Source: Micromonospora sp. NBC_01740
GTDB taxonomy: Bacteria; Actinomycetota; Actinomycetes; Mycobacteriales; Micromonosporaceae
Assembly (NCBI RefSeq): GCF_035920365.1
Contig: NZ_CP109150.1
Coordinates: 2,666,001 to 2,730,000, forward strand
DNA length: 64,000 bases
Direction of reading: 5' to 3'
The translations under genes were made by a program, and so were the position numbers. Shown here piece by piece: positions 25,834 through 34,190 of this stretch (within the stretch, counting starts at the first letter, position 1; every line of letters begins with the position of its first letter). The notes under the pieces are model-generated. The model saw nothing but the letters and a program-made list of their open reading frames with translations, was not told the origin of the DNA and did not search any database.

Positions 25834-25949
25834 GCGGGGCGACCCGCCGTCGTTACCCCACGGGTAATCGACGCCGGGCACGCGCCGGCGGGAGACTCGG
25901 CGTACCGCCCCGGTCGTCCGGCCGGGCGGACCGGCTCCCGGGAGGCACC

Positions 25950-26294
25950 ATGCCCGCGTTCGCGCTCGCCCACCTCTACGACACCCCGGCCCACGAGGAC
26001 ATCCTCACCTACATCGAGCGGATCCAGGCCACGCTGGACCCGTTCGGCGGCCGGTTCCGGGTGCACGGCGCCGAGGTGGAGGTCAGGGAGGGCGACTGGC
26101 CGGGCACCGTGGTCATCATCGAGTTCCCCGACCTGGACCGGGCCCGGGCCTGGTACGACTCGCCGGCGTACCAGGAGATCCTGCCGCTGCGCACCCGGCA
26201 CATCCCGGGTGCGGCGCTGATCGTCGACGGCGTTGCCCCCGACTACGACCCCCGCCGGACGGCCGCCCGGCTGCGGGAGCGGGCGGCCGGCTGA
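25950..26294 (+). CDS. DUF1330 family protein
   Basis: A 114-residue dimeric ferredoxin-like-fold protein. It matches DUF1330 by FGGRFRVHGAEVEVREGDW, VVIIEFPDLDRARAWYDSPAYQ and LRTRHIPGAALIVDG. The family has no established activity. ATG start follows GGGAGG. Confidence 0.88.
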   Translation: MPAFALAHLYDTPAHEDILTYIERIQATLDPFGGRFRVHGAEVEVREGDWPGTVVIIEFPDLDRARAWYDSPAYQEILPLRTRHIPGAALIVDGVAPDYDPRRTAARLRERAAG

Positions 26295-26455
26295 CCGGCG
26301 GCTCCGCCCCGACGGCGGTCCCGCCCGGACCGCCGTCCGGTGCCGGCGGGCGGGTCCGTGTCCACCCTGCGGGACAGTTTGTCCGTCGCGCCGCGTCGCG
26401 TCTGTCGTAACTTTCTGCTGTCCATCTCCGACCATCCCTTGTGGAGGCCACACCG

Positions 26456-26782
26456 ATGAGCAGCGTCACCGCCCGCACCGTCCGTCCGACCGCCCCCCGG
26501 GGCGCCGGGGAGCCGTCCGGGGAGGTGCTCCGGGATATCCCGCTGCCGCCGTACGTGACCGTCGAGGACGCCCAGTTCGCCGTGCGGGCGGTCGTGGTGC
26601 ACGCGCCCCGGCACTGGTCCGGCGGGACGGTCTGCCGCAACGACGCCAGCCCGCACCCGTGCCGGCTGCACCGCTGGGGAGCCCGGGTGCTGGCGCAGCG
26701 CGGCCTGCGTCCCGCCGAGATCGCCGCGCTGATCGAGCGCGGCGACCCGGCGGCCGAGCTGCCGCACCGCCCCGGCGCCTGA
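26456..26782 (+). CDS. Uncharacterised C-x8-C-x2-H family protein, copy 2
   Basis: A 108-residue paralogue of the protein at 17543. The conserved core is AVRAVVVHA, VCRND, PCRLHRWG and RVLAQRGL, with Cys60, Cys69 and His72 in the same C-x8-C-x2-H spacing. The N-terminal 30 residues and the tail differ. The ATG lies eight bases after GGAGG; an in-frame GTG at 26441 overlaps that site and is less likely. Function unknown. It is convergent with dacB across a strong hairpin. Confidence 0.7.
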   Translation: MSSVTARTVRPTAPRGAGEPSGEVLRDIPLPPYVTVEDAQFAVRAVVVHAPRHWSGGTVCRNDASPHPCRLHRWGARVLAQRGLRPAEIAALIERGDPAAELPHRPGA

Positions 26783-26784
26783 GC

Positions 26785-26817
26785 GCCGGCGGGGCCCCCG
26801 CACCGGGCCCCGCCGGC
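26785..26817. terminator. Bidirectional hairpin terminator
   Basis: Perfect 13-base arms (GCCGGCGGGGCCC and GGGCCCCGCCGGC) enclose a seven-base loop between two convergent stops. Confidence 0.8.
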
Positions 26818-26820
26818 CGG

Positions 26821-28404
26821 TCAGCAGGCGTTCGGCTTGACCCAGGCGCACTCCAGGCCCTCCGGGACCCGGGGGGTGTCGGGCGCCGTCGGGGCCGCGG
26901 CCCGCGCGCCGGTCACGCCCCTGCCCGTGTACGAGGCCAGGGCGATCGCGATCTGGTCCTCCAGCGTCTTCACGGAGGAGGCCAGGTAGTTGTTGAGCAG
27001 GATCGAGAACGCCAGCACCCGCCCGTCGGCGTCGGTGACGTAGCCGGAGAGGCCGGAGACGCCGGTCAGGCTGCCGGTCTTGGCGTGCACGTTGCCCGCC
27101 GCCGCCGTGCCCCGCATCCGGCTGCGCAGCGTGCCGCCGACGAACCGGTCCGCCTCGCCGGCGACCGGCAGGGCCGCGTACCAGGTGTCGAACCAGGGCT
27201 CGTCGCGCACGGCGGTGAGCAGGTCCACGAACTCGTCGGCGGGGATCAGGTTGCGCCGGGAGAGCCCGGAGCCGTCGCGCTGGCGCAGCGTGCCGGTGTC
27301 CATCCCGGCGTCGGCGACGTACTCGCTGATCGCGGTCAGCCCGGCCGACCAGGTGCCGGAGCCGGAGAGCACCCGGCCGATCTCCTTGGTCAGCACCTCG
27401 GCGTGCCCGTTGTTGGACAGCTTGAGGAACGGCACCATCAGTTGGGCCAGGGGCATCGAGCGGTGCCGCGCCACCTCGGCTGCGCCCTCCGGGGTGGCCT
27501 GGCCGAGCACCGTCTGACCGAGCACCCGTACGCCGTGCCGGCGCAGCGCCGACCGGAAGACGTCTGCGGCGTAGCCGGTGGGCTCCCAGACGCTGACCCA
27601 GTCGTTCGCCGGCGTGGCGCCGAGCGCGATCTGCCCGGTCACCACGACCGTGTTGCTGCCGTGCGCGCGCTCGAAGGAGACCGACGTCTCCCCGCCGGCG
27701 ACCGTCTCGGCCCGGTTGTCGATCTTCAGGTACCGGGTGGCCGGGGTGGTGGTGACGACCGGACGCGCGCCGGCGGTCGCGCCGGGGGCGGCGTGGACGA
27801 TGACGGTGCCCGCGTCGTAGTCGGTGTCCGGTGCCACGGTCAGGGCGGAGACCTGCGCGGCGTAGTAGTACGGCTCGTCGTCCCAGGTCCAGTCGGGGCC
27901 GAGGCGGGTGCTGTCGTAGCGGGTGTCGTCGGCCACCAGGTTGCCGGTGACCACCCGGACGCCCGCGGCGGCGACCCGCGCGGCCAGCGCGTCGTAGTCG
28001 GCGGCGAGCATGGTCGGATCGCCGCCGCCGCGCAGGTAGAGGTTGCCGGAGACCAGGCCCGCCCGGCGGGCGCCGCTGGTCCGCACCTCGGTGCTGAAGT
28101 GGTGGCCCGGCCCGAGCAGTTCCAGCGCCGCCGCCGAGGTCAGCAGCTTGGTGTTGGAGGCGGGCACCAGGCGGCGGTCGCCGTTGCGGTGGTAGACCGT
28201 CTCTCCGGTGGTCGCGTCCTTGACCACCACCGAGGCCTGCGCCCCGGCCAGCCGGCTGTCGGCGAGGATCGCGTCGATGGTGGCGTTCAGCCGGGTCGCC
28301 GCGGGGGTCGGGGACTCGGCGGTGGCGGTGGGCGCGCCCGCCGTGGCCGCGGCGGCGACGAGTGCCACCAGCGCGAGCGTCCGGGGGAAGAGACGACGAT
28401 GCAT
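26821..28404 (-). CDS. dacB: D-alanyl-D-alanine carboxypeptidase/endopeptidase (PBP4 type)
   Basis: A 527-residue exported S13-family enzyme that trims or cleaves peptidoglycan cross-links. It has a signal peptide (1-29), the nucleophile motif SNTK (Ser83, Lys86), SNNGHAE, and KTGSLTGVSGLSGYV, the three PBP motifs in order. The long insertion between the first two motifs is the usual class C PBP feature. The ATG has no clear ribosome-binding site. Two further serine hydrolases of the PBP/lactamase superfamily lie in this window. Confidence 0.92.
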   Translation of the reverse strand: MHRRLFPRTLALVALVAAAATAGAPTATAESPTPAATRLNATIDAILADSRLAGAQASVVVKDATTGETVYHRNGDRRLVPASNTKLLTSAAALELLGPGHHFSTEVRTSGARRAGLVSGNLYLRGGGDPTMLAADYDALAARVAAAGVRVVTGNLVADDTRYDSTRLGPDWTWDDEPYYYAAQVSALTVAPDTDYDAGTVIVHAAPGATAGARPVVTTTPATRYLKIDNRAETVAGGETSVSFERAHGSNTVVVTGQIALGATPANDWVSVWEPTGYAADVFRSALRRHGVRVLGQTVLGQATPEGAAEVARHRSMPLAQLMVPFLKLSNNGHAEVLTKEIGRVLSGSGTWSAGLTAISEYVADAGMDTGTLRQRDGSGLSRRNLIPADEFVDLLTAVRDEPWFDTWYAALPVAGEADRFVGGTLRSRMRGTAAAGNVHAKTGSLTGVSGLSGYVTDADGRVLAFSILLNNYLASSVKTLEDQIAIALASYTGRGVTGARAAAPTAPDTPRVPEGLECAWVKPNAC

Positions 28405-28538
28405 GGGGTGATGCTGCCATGCAGGTATCTGCCAGAAAAGAGCGTCGATGGAAAGAAATTTCCGTGGGCCCGGCGGGCTGTGACCGGCGAGACGCTCCCG
28501 GCGGGCAGCGGGGCCGGCCCGCCCGTGTTGTACCCGGC

Positions 28539-29612
28539 ATGGACGAGCGCTCCGTCGACGTGCTGGTGATCGGGGCCGGGCAGGCCGGCCTCTCCGCCGG
28601 CCACCACCTGGCCCGCGCCGGGTTCGCCCCCGGGGACGGCTTCGTGATCCTCGACGGGGGCGACGGGCCGGGCGGGGCGTGGCGGCACCGCTGGCCCACG
28701 CTGCGGCTCGACCGGGTGCACGGCTTCCACGACCTGCCCGGCCTGCCCTTCCCGGTGGCGGGACCCGAGCGGCCGGCGGCCGAGGTGGTCAGCGCCTACT
28801 TCGCCGCGTACGAGCGCGAGTTCGACCTGCCGGTGCGGCGGCCCGTGCGGGTCCGGGAGGTGCGCGACCGGGCCGACGGCCGGCTCGCCGTGCACACCGA
28901 CCACGGCTCCTGGACCACCCGTGCCCTGGTCAACGCCACCGGCACCTGGACCCGACCGTTCTGGCCGCACTACCCCGGCCGGTCGACCTTCCGGGGCCGG
29001 CAGTTGCACACGGCCGACTATCGGGGACCGGCGGAGTTCGCCGGCCGGCGGGTCGTGGTGGTGGGCGGCGGGACGTCGGCCGTGCAGTTGCTCGCCGAGG
29101 TCTCCACCGTGGCCGCCGGCACCACCTGGGTGACCCGGCGCCCGCCCGACTTCCGCGACGAGGAGTTCACCTCCGAGCGGGGGCGCGCGGCGGTGGCCCT
29201 GGTCGACGCGGCGGTACGCGCGGGCCGCCCGCCGGACAGCGTGGTCGGCGTGACCGGGCTGCCGCTCACGCCGGAACTGCGCCGGCTGCGCGAGCGCGGC
29301 GTGCTCGACCGGTTACCCGTCTTCGACCGGATCACGCCGGACGGGGTGGCCTGGGACGACGGGCGGTTCGTGCCCGCCGACGTGATCCTGTGGTGCACCG
29401 GTTTCCGGGCTGCGCTGGACCATCTCGCGCCGCTGCGCCTGCGCGCGCCGGGCGGCGGTATCACGATGGACGGCACCCGGGTGGTCGCCGACGAGCGGAT
29501 TCACCTGATCGGGTACGGCCCCTCCGCGAGCACTATCGGCGCCAACCGGGCGGGCCGCGCGGCGGTACGCGGGATCCGGGCCCGGTTCGCCCCGGCCCGT
29601 GCCGTGCACTGA
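28539..29612 (+). CDS. FAD/NAD(P)-dependent flavin monooxygenase-like oxidoreductase
   Basis: A 357-residue flavoprotein with an FAD motif at the N-terminus (VLVIGAGQAGLSAG), a second dinucleotide motif near 180 (VVVVGGGTSAVQ) and the late FMO/CzcO-like segment VILWCTGFRAALDHL. It probably uses NADPH and FAD to oxygenate a small substrate or reduce a metal or quinone. ATG start; divergent from dacB across 134 bp. No pathway partner adjoins it. Confidence 0.85.
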   Translation: MDERSVDVLVIGAGQAGLSAGHHLARAGFAPGDGFVILDGGDGPGGAWRHRWPTLRLDRVHGFHDLPGLPFPVAGPERPAAEVVSAYFAAYEREFDLPVRRPVRVREVRDRADGRLAVHTDHGSWTTRALVNATGTWTRPFWPHYPGRSTFRGRQLHTADYRGPAEFAGRRVVVVGGGTSAVQLLAEVSTVAAGTTWVTRRPPDFRDEEFTSERGRAAVALVDAAVRAGRPPDSVVGVTGLPLTPELRRLRERGVLDRLPVFDRITPDGVAWDDGRFVPADVILWCTGFRAALDHLAPLRLRAPGGGITMDGTRVVADERIHLIGYGPSASTIGANRAGRAAVRGIRARFAPARAVH

Positions 29613-29793
29613 CCCCGCTCTATTTGACGGATGCCCCGGCAGGGGGCACCGTAGGCCGTGGAGGGGCCCTGAGCTGCCCCGAAGCGCGACGGCGATGTGC
29701 GTGTCGCCCTTCCATCGCCTCCCACGTGTGCTCGCCCGCGGGCCGAGTCCCGGTCCCGCACCGCGAATCCGAGAATCCACGAGGAGTTCCGCC

Positions 29794-30075
29794 ATGCTCA
29801 CCATGACCGACAACGCCGTGCTGGTCATCCGAGACCTCGCCAACCAGCAGGACGTCGCCGAGGACGGCGGAGTGCGGATCGCCGCCGACACCGACGCGGG
29901 TTCGCTCACCGTCGAACTGGTCGCCGAACCGATCGAGGGCGACCACGTGGTCGACAATCAGGGCGCCCGCATCTTCCTGGACTCCGACGCCGCCGAGCTG
30001 CTCGGCGACGCGTCGGTGGACGCGAGCGTCGACGACGAGGGCATCGTGCAGTTCGGGTTCACCGAGAAGCAGTGA
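29794..30075 (+). CDS. HesB/IscA-fold protein lacking cysteines
   Basis: A 93-residue protein matching the HesB/IscA fold (beta-rich VRIAADTDAGSLTVELV, GDHVVDNQGARIFLDSDAAELL, GIVQFGF). Family Fe-S carriers use three conserved cysteines, but this protein has none, so it cannot hold a cluster in the usual way. Actinobacterial relatives without cysteines are common and often mis-named adhesins. ATG start after GAGGAG. Role unknown. Confidence 0.75.
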   Translation: MLTMTDNAVLVIRDLANQQDVAEDGGVRIAADTDAGSLTVELVAEPIEGDHVVDNQGARIFLDSDAAELLGDASVDASVDDEGIVQFGFTEKQ

Positions 30076-30086
30076 CGGCCGGGCGC

Positions 30087-30117
30087 CGCCTCCGCACCGG
30101 TGCCCGGCGGGGAGGCG
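30087..30117. terminator. Possible hairpin between convergent genes
   Basis: Seven-base arms CGCCTCC and GGAGGCG enclose a 17-base loop that itself contains the palindrome GCACCGGTGC. It lies between the HesB-like and beta-family stops. Weaker than the other hairpins listed. Confidence 0.35.
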
Positions 30118-30118
30118 C

Positions 30119-31216
30119 TCAGCCGGCCCGGCGGGTCTCCCCGTTGCGGTGCGGCCGGGCGGGACGGCCCCGCTCCGGCGGCGCCTGATCGGATCGCCAC
30201 GGCCGGGACTCCCGCCCCTGCTGCGGCAGCGCGGCCAGCACGTGCGCCAGGTGGTGCGAGGTGCTCCACGCCGCCCAGTTGCTGGCAGACCCGGCACCGG
30301 CGCCCCGGCGGGCCCGCCGCAGGATCTCGTGGTCACCCCAGGAGAAGGCCGCGCCCGTGGCCGGCCAGTGCGGCGCCGAGACCACGGTGCGGCACAGGTC
30401 CGCGAACCGGTCGTCGCCGCGTCCGCCCCGGCGCGACCAGCGGTACACCCACCAGGCGCCGTCGGTGGTGTAGCGGACGGTGGGCAGCCGGTCTCCCGCC
30501 TGGTCGGCGCCGGGCACCGCAGAGCCGACGCCGTAGTCGCCGTACCCGACGCCGAGGTCGGCCAGCCGCTGCCAGAGCTGCCAGTCCCAGCGGTCGACGC
30601 GCACCGGTTCGTCGGTGGGCAGGGCGGACACCGCCGGGGGCATCCCGCCCGCCGCCACGCTCACGGAGGACCAGGCGTGCCGGCGGGCCCACTCCGACAA
30701 CCGGCGGACCCGGGGCTCGGCCACCCGTACGTCGGCCCGGCAGCACACGTCGCCCGCGTCGAGGAGCAGGTCGCACTGCTCGGGCACCAGGCCGGTGAGC
30801 CGCCAGACCCGTTCCGCCGCCGCCGTGGCCGCGTCCGGGCCGGCGCGATCGTGCCCGACCCGCAGCCGGACGACCGCCCGCTGGGCGTGGGCCCGGGCCG
30901 CGGCACCGTGCGCCACCAGGCGCCGGTCACTGTCCGCGAGCCCGATCACCGGCACCAGCGGTACGCCCCAGCGGACCAGTTCGGCCTCCGGAGCGTCGGG
31001 CAGGCCGGTGACGTCGACCGCCGTGAGCAGCCCGTCGGGCAGCCGACGGAGCACGTCAAGCGTGAACTGGTCGAGGACGGACACCTGGAGGACCGGGGCG
31101 AGCAGGGGGGCGACGACGTCGTCGAGATGACCGAGCGCCTCCAGCTCACCCCGCCGATTGGCGAGGATGGGGCGGTAGACCGGTTCCGCCGCCCGGCCCT
31201 CGTGGGCGGGCACCAT
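30119..31216 (-). CDS. Beta family protein (T4 beta-like, PF14350 type)
   Basis: A 365-residue protein with the opening YRPILANRRGELEALGHL and later segments (LVPVIGLADSD, YGDYGVGSAVPG, GDHEILRRA) that resemble the phage-derived beta protein family. That family is found in phages and scattered bacterial genomes and has no established cellular role. The ATG at 31216 is preferred because a TACATT hexamer lies five bases upstream; an in-frame GTG at 31249 would extend it by 11 residues. The basic C-terminus (from about 345) is disordered. Confidence 0.65.
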   Translation of the reverse strand: MVPAHEGRAAEPVYRPILANRRGELEALGHLDDVVAPLLAPVLQVSVLDQFTLDVLRRLPDGLLTAVDVTGLPDAPEAELVRWGVPLVPVIGLADSDRRLVAHGAAARAHAQRAVVRLRVGHDRAGPDAATAAAERVWRLTGLVPEQCDLLLDAGDVCCRADVRVAEPRVRRLSEWARRHAWSSVSVAAGGMPPAVSALPTDEPVRVDRWDWQLWQRLADLGVGYGDYGVGSAVPGADQAGDRLPTVRYTTDGAWWVYRWSRRGGRGDDRFADLCRTVVSAPHWPATGAAFSWGDHEILRRARRGAGAGSASNWAAWSTSHHLAHVLAALPQQGRESRPWRSDQAPPERGRPARPHRNGETRRAG

Positions 31217-31221
31217 ACCCC

Positions 31222-31227
31222 AATGTA
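31222..31227 (-). promoter_or_regulatory. Possible -10 box (TACATT)
   Basis: TACATT on the minus strand ends five bases before the beta-family ATG, again suggesting a near-leaderless start. One base closer than the other examples, so less certain. Confidence 0.35.
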
Positions 31228-31373
31228 GCCAGACATCGGTGTCGGTCACAGGGCCGACCGGCCCGTCCCGCCCGCCGGGGCGGGCGGCATCCGGCGGCGA
31301 CAGCTCGCCCGGAGGGCGTCGGGTCGCCGGCGCCGTTTCCTGGGCCGGGCCCGCCCGCCGCACCCACGCGCCG

Positions 31374-31427
31374 CGCAGCCCGCAACGACGACACCGCCGC
31401 CGCAGCCCGCAACGACGACGCCGCCGC
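31374..31427. repeat. 27-bp tandem duplication
   Basis: Two adjacent 27-bp units (31374-31400 and 31401-31427) differ at one base (A/G). They lie in the 247-bp non-coding gap between the PepSY stop and the beta-family gene. The second runs into the terminator hairpin. Confidence 0.75.
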
Positions 31428-31448
31428 CCCGCAGTGCGGGACGGCGGC
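31420..31448 (-). terminator. Hairpin after the PepSY gene
   Basis: GCCGCCG at 31420-31426 pairs with CGGCGGC at 31442-31448. After one mismatch, four further inner pairs close a five-base loop. Confidence 0.55.
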
Positions 31449-31463
31449 GCTACCGGCCACGGG

Positions 31464-32003
31464 TCAGTCGTCGTCGCCGTCGTCGTCGTCCGAGTCGTCA
31501 TCGTCGTCGTCCCGGTCGTCGTCGTCATCGTCGTCGACCGGCTCCTGCTCGGCCTTGACCACCGTGCCGTCGCCCCGGTCGACGTCGATCTCGTGCTCGG
31601 TCTGCCCGGCCACGATCTCGACGCTCCACACGGCCCGGCCGTCCTCGTCCTCGCGCTCGACCTCGACGATCTTGCCGCCGCCCGCCCGGGCCAGCGCGAT
31701 CTCGCCCGCCCGCTGCTCGCTCACCGCATCGCCGCCGGTGGCCGGCGCAGCACTGCCCGACGGAGAGCCGGGCGCCGCCGGGGTGCCGCTGGCGGTCGGG
31801 GCGCCGCTCGTCGCCGGGGCGCTGCTCCCGGTGCCGCTCGGGGTGCCCGGCGTGGCCGGGGTCGTCGGGGCGGTGGTGGCGGCGGCCAGGGTGGTCGCCC
31901 GGGCCGCGCCGTTGTCGGCCGCCGCGACGCCGAAGGTCGCACCGGTCACGACGAGCACGGCCGCGCCTCCGAGCGACGCCAGCATCAGGGACTTGCGCTT
32001 CAT
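31464..32003 (-). CDS. Secreted PepSY-domain protein with poly-Asp tail
   Basis: A 179-residue exported protein: signal peptide (1-30, ending AAA), a Thr/Pro/Ser/Gly/Ala linker (about 40-90), one PepSY domain (about 95-150; RAGEIALARAGGGKIVEVERE, WSVEIVAGQTEHEIDVDRGDG), and a C-terminal run of Asp residues. PepSY domains often inhibit peptidases or act as envelope ligand binders; the acidic tail may bind cations. ATG start nine bases after AGGAAGG. Together with the two-component genes upstream it forms the familiar envelope-sensing trio, sharing a direct-repeat operator. Confidence 0.85.
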   Translation of the reverse strand: MKRKSLMLASLGGAAVLVVTGATFGVAAADNGAARATTLAAATTAPTTPATPGTPSGTGSSAPATSGAPTASGTPAAPGSPSGSAAPATGGDAVSEQRAGEIALARAGGGKIVEVEREDEDGRAVWSVEIVAGQTEHEIDVDRGDGTVVKAEQEPVDDDDDDDRDDDDDDSDDDDGDDD

Positions 32004-32072
32004 CTCGTTCACCCTTCCTCGGTTGCTGGTTCCCAGGATCGCGCCCGTCCGGATAGCGCCACGCTGCCCGAA

Positions 32073-32089
32073 CGCTAAGGCCGGGTTAA
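32073..32089 (-). promoter_or_regulatory. OmpR-type direct-repeat operator upstream of the PepSY gene
   Basis: On the minus strand the site reads TTAACCCGGCCTTAGCG: half-sites TTAAC and TTAGC begin 11 bp apart, one helical turn, as OmpR-family regulators require. The second half occupies a -35 position, and TATCCG follows after 17 bp. A near-identical site occurs at 34130. Confidence 0.55.
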
Positions 32090-32118
32090 GCCTGTCCGGG
32101 CCCGGACCGGAGGACGGG

Positions 32119-33396
32119 TCAGGACGGGGGCGGGCCCAGTTCGAGGCGCACCTCGGCGCCCCCGGAGGGCGCGGCGTGCAGGGTGAGGCGGCCACCGCTG
32201 GACTGGGCGGCGCGGCGGGCGATGTCCAGGCCCAGGCCGGTCGAGCCGGCGGTGCTCGCGCCCCGGCCGATCGTGCCGGGCGGCATCCCCGGGCCCTCGT
32301 CCGCCACGACCAGCGCCGCCCGGCCTGCCTCCTCCGCCGTCAGCCGGACGGTGAACGCGGTGCCGTCCGGGGTGTGCGCGAAGACGTTGCCGAGCAGGGC
32401 GTCCACCGCCGCCGCCAGTTCGTCGGCGGGTACGCCCACCGGCAGCGGCCCAGGCGCCAGGTCGAGCGTCACGGCCCGCCCGGTGTCCTCGGCCAGCACC
32501 GACCAGAACGCCACCCGCTCGGCCACCACGGCCGCCGCGTCGGCGCTGGCCGCTCCGGCCGTCGGCACGCGCCACCGGGCCTGTCGGATCAGGCCCGTGA
32601 CCGCCCGCTCCAGCCCGTCCACGGCCGCGGTCACCCGGGCGGCGTCCTCCGGGTCGCGCAGCGACTCGGCCTCCAGGCGGAGCGCTGTCAGCGGGGTGCG
32701 CAGGCGGTGCGAGAGGTCCGCGACCTCCTCCCGCTCCTGCACCAGCAGCACCTGGATCCGGCCGGCGAGGTGGTTGAGGGCGCCGGCCACCTCGCGCAGC
32801 TCGCGCGGCCCGGCGGGCGTGACGCGCGCGGCCAGTTCCGCGTTCGCCAGCCGGTGCGACACCGCCGAGAGCTCACCGATCGGCCGGACCAGGGTGCGGG
32901 CCAGCCGGTCGGCGACGGCCAGCCCGATCAGCACCAGCAGCACGCCGAGCAGGGCCAGGACCAGCCAGGACCGGGTCACCCCGGCGGTCAGCTCGGCGGG
33001 CGGTACCACCGTGCGGATCACGCCGGTGCCGTCCGGGCGGCCCTGCACGGCGATCACCACCTCGCGCCCCCGCCCGGACTCGGCGGTGAGGCTCTGCCCC
33101 CGCTCCGCCAGCGCCACGGCGGCCGTACGGGGGGCCGGGGCGCCGAGCACGGTGCCGTCTGGCAGGAACACCGTGACCGGCCGCGCGGACTCCGTGGCCA
33201 GTTGGTCGACGGTCAGCCGGATCGTCGCGGTGTCGGCGGTACCGACGACGGTGACGAGGCTCTGCGCGTCGGCCGTGGCCCGCACGGTGGCCCGGTCCGC
33301 CGCGACCGTACGCACCAGCAGCGCCAGCGGCACCAGGAAGGCGACCAGGGTGAGCACGCTGACCGCGGCGACCAGCAGCGCCAGTCGGGCCCTCAT
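32119..33396 (-). CDS. OmpR-partner sensor histidine kinase
   Basis: A 425-residue kinase with two membrane helices (about 5-30 and 145-165) flanking a roughly 110-residue extracytoplasmic sensor, a HAMP linker (VRPIGELSAVSHRLANAELAA-like region), a HisKA segment (VADLSHRLRTPLTALRLEAE, phospho-His near 233) and an HATPase domain (NVFAHT, DEGPGMPPG, GSTGLGLDIARR). Its start overlaps the response-regulator stop by four bases. Confidence 0.92.
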   Translation of the reverse strand: MRARLALLVAAVSVLTLVAFLVPLALLVRTVAADRATVRATADAQSLVTVVGTADTATIRLTVDQLATESARPVTVFLPDGTVLGAPAPRTAAVALAERGQSLTAESGRGREVVIAVQGRPDGTGVIRTVVPPAELTAGVTRSWLVLALLGVLLVLIGLAVADRLARTLVRPIGELSAVSHRLANAELAARVTPAGPRELREVAGALNHLAGRIQVLLVQEREEVADLSHRLRTPLTALRLEAESLRDPEDAARVTAAVDGLERAVTGLIRQARWRVPTAGAASADAAAVVAERVAFWSVLAEDTGRAVTLDLAPGPLPVGVPADELAAAVDALLGNVFAHTPDGTAFTVRLTAEEAGRAALVVADEGPGMPPGTIGRGASTAGSTGLGLDIARRAAQSSGGRLTLHAAPSGGAEVRLELGPPPS

Positions 33397-34088
33397 CCGG
33401 CGCTCCCCGGCGCTTCGAGCCGGACCCCGACGCCCCGGACGGTGTGCAGGTAGCGGGGCGCCTGCGCGCTCTCCCCGAGCTTGCGCCGCAGCCAGGACAG
33501 GTGCACGTCCACGGTCTTGTCGGCGCCGCCGTACGGGACCCGCCACACCTCGGCGAGCAGCTCCCGCTTGGTGACCACCTGGCCGGGCCGGCCCGCGAGG
33601 TGGTGCAGCAGGTCGAACTCGCGCGGGGTCAGCTCGACGGGCGCACCGTCCAGGGTGACCTGCCGCGACCGCGGGTCGACCCGCAGCCCGCCCACCACCA
33701 GCGCCGGGTCCTCCTCCGGGGCGGACCCGCTCCCGCGCCGGAGCACCGCCCGGATCCGTGCGTCGAGCTGCGCGGCCGTGAACGGCTTCACCACGTAGTC
33801 GTCCGCCCCGGCGTCGAGCACCCCGACGATCTCGGTCTCGTCGTCGCGGGCGGTCGCGACGATCACCGGCACGGCGCTGACCGCGCGGAGCATCCGCAGC
33901 AGCTCCCGGCCGTCCAGATCGGGCAGTCCCAGGTCGAGCACCACCAGGTCGGGCCGGTCGTCCAGCGCGTCGCGCAGGCCGGTCATCGCCGTCGAGGCGG
34001 CGGCCACCGCGTGCCCCCGCTCGCGCAGTGCCCGCAGCAGCGGCGTACGGATCGTCAGGTCGTCCTCGATGAGCAGCAGGCGGGCCAC
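33393..34088 (-). CDS. OmpR-family response regulator
   Basis: A 231-residue regulator. The receiver has LLLIEDDLTIRTPL, the phosphoacceptor in LVVLDLGLPDLDG, and VKPFTAAQL; the C-terminal winged helix reads LTPREFDLLHHLAGRPG, then VDVHLSWLRRKLG and TVRGVGVRL. GTG start. It leads the operon with the kinase and sits 42 bp from the direct-repeat site at 34130, so autoregulation is likely. Confidence 0.92.
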   Translation of the reverse strand: MARLLLIEDDLTIRTPLLRALRERGHAVAAASTAMTGLRDALDDRPDLVVLDLGLPDLDGRELLRMLRAVSAVPVIVATARDDETEIVGVLDAGADDYVVKPFTAAQLDARIRAVLRRGSGSAPEEDPALVVGGLRVDPRSRQVTLDGAPVELTPREFDLLHHLAGRPGQVVTKRELLAEVWRVPYGGADKTVDVHLSWLRRKLGESAQAPRYLHTVRGVGVRLEAPGSAG

Positions 34089-34129
34089 AGGTGGCAGGCT
34101 AGCCGCCACGCGGCGCGCCGGCCCGGACG

Positions 34130-34146
34130 TTAACCCTCCCTTAGCC
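34130..34146 (+). promoter_or_regulatory. OmpR-type direct-repeat operator in the divergent region
   Basis: TTAACCCTCCCTTAGCC matches the site at 32073-32089 at 14 of 17 positions, with half-sites again 11 bp apart. It lies between the response-regulator gene and the divergent secreted-protein gene and could control both. Confidence 0.55.
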
Positions 34147-34190
34147 TCGTCCGGTGCCCGTCCCAACCTCGGATCGGTCAGACTCGGGGC

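Noticed and set aside
26243..28699. Minus-strand open frame of 818 codons overlapping dacB
   Set aside because: It is the wrong frame of the same strand; dacB in the other frame has signal peptide and all PBP motifs.
31470..31545. GTC/GTCGTC tract resembling a simple-sequence repeat
   Set aside because: It is the poly-Asp coding end of the PepSY gene on the minus strand.
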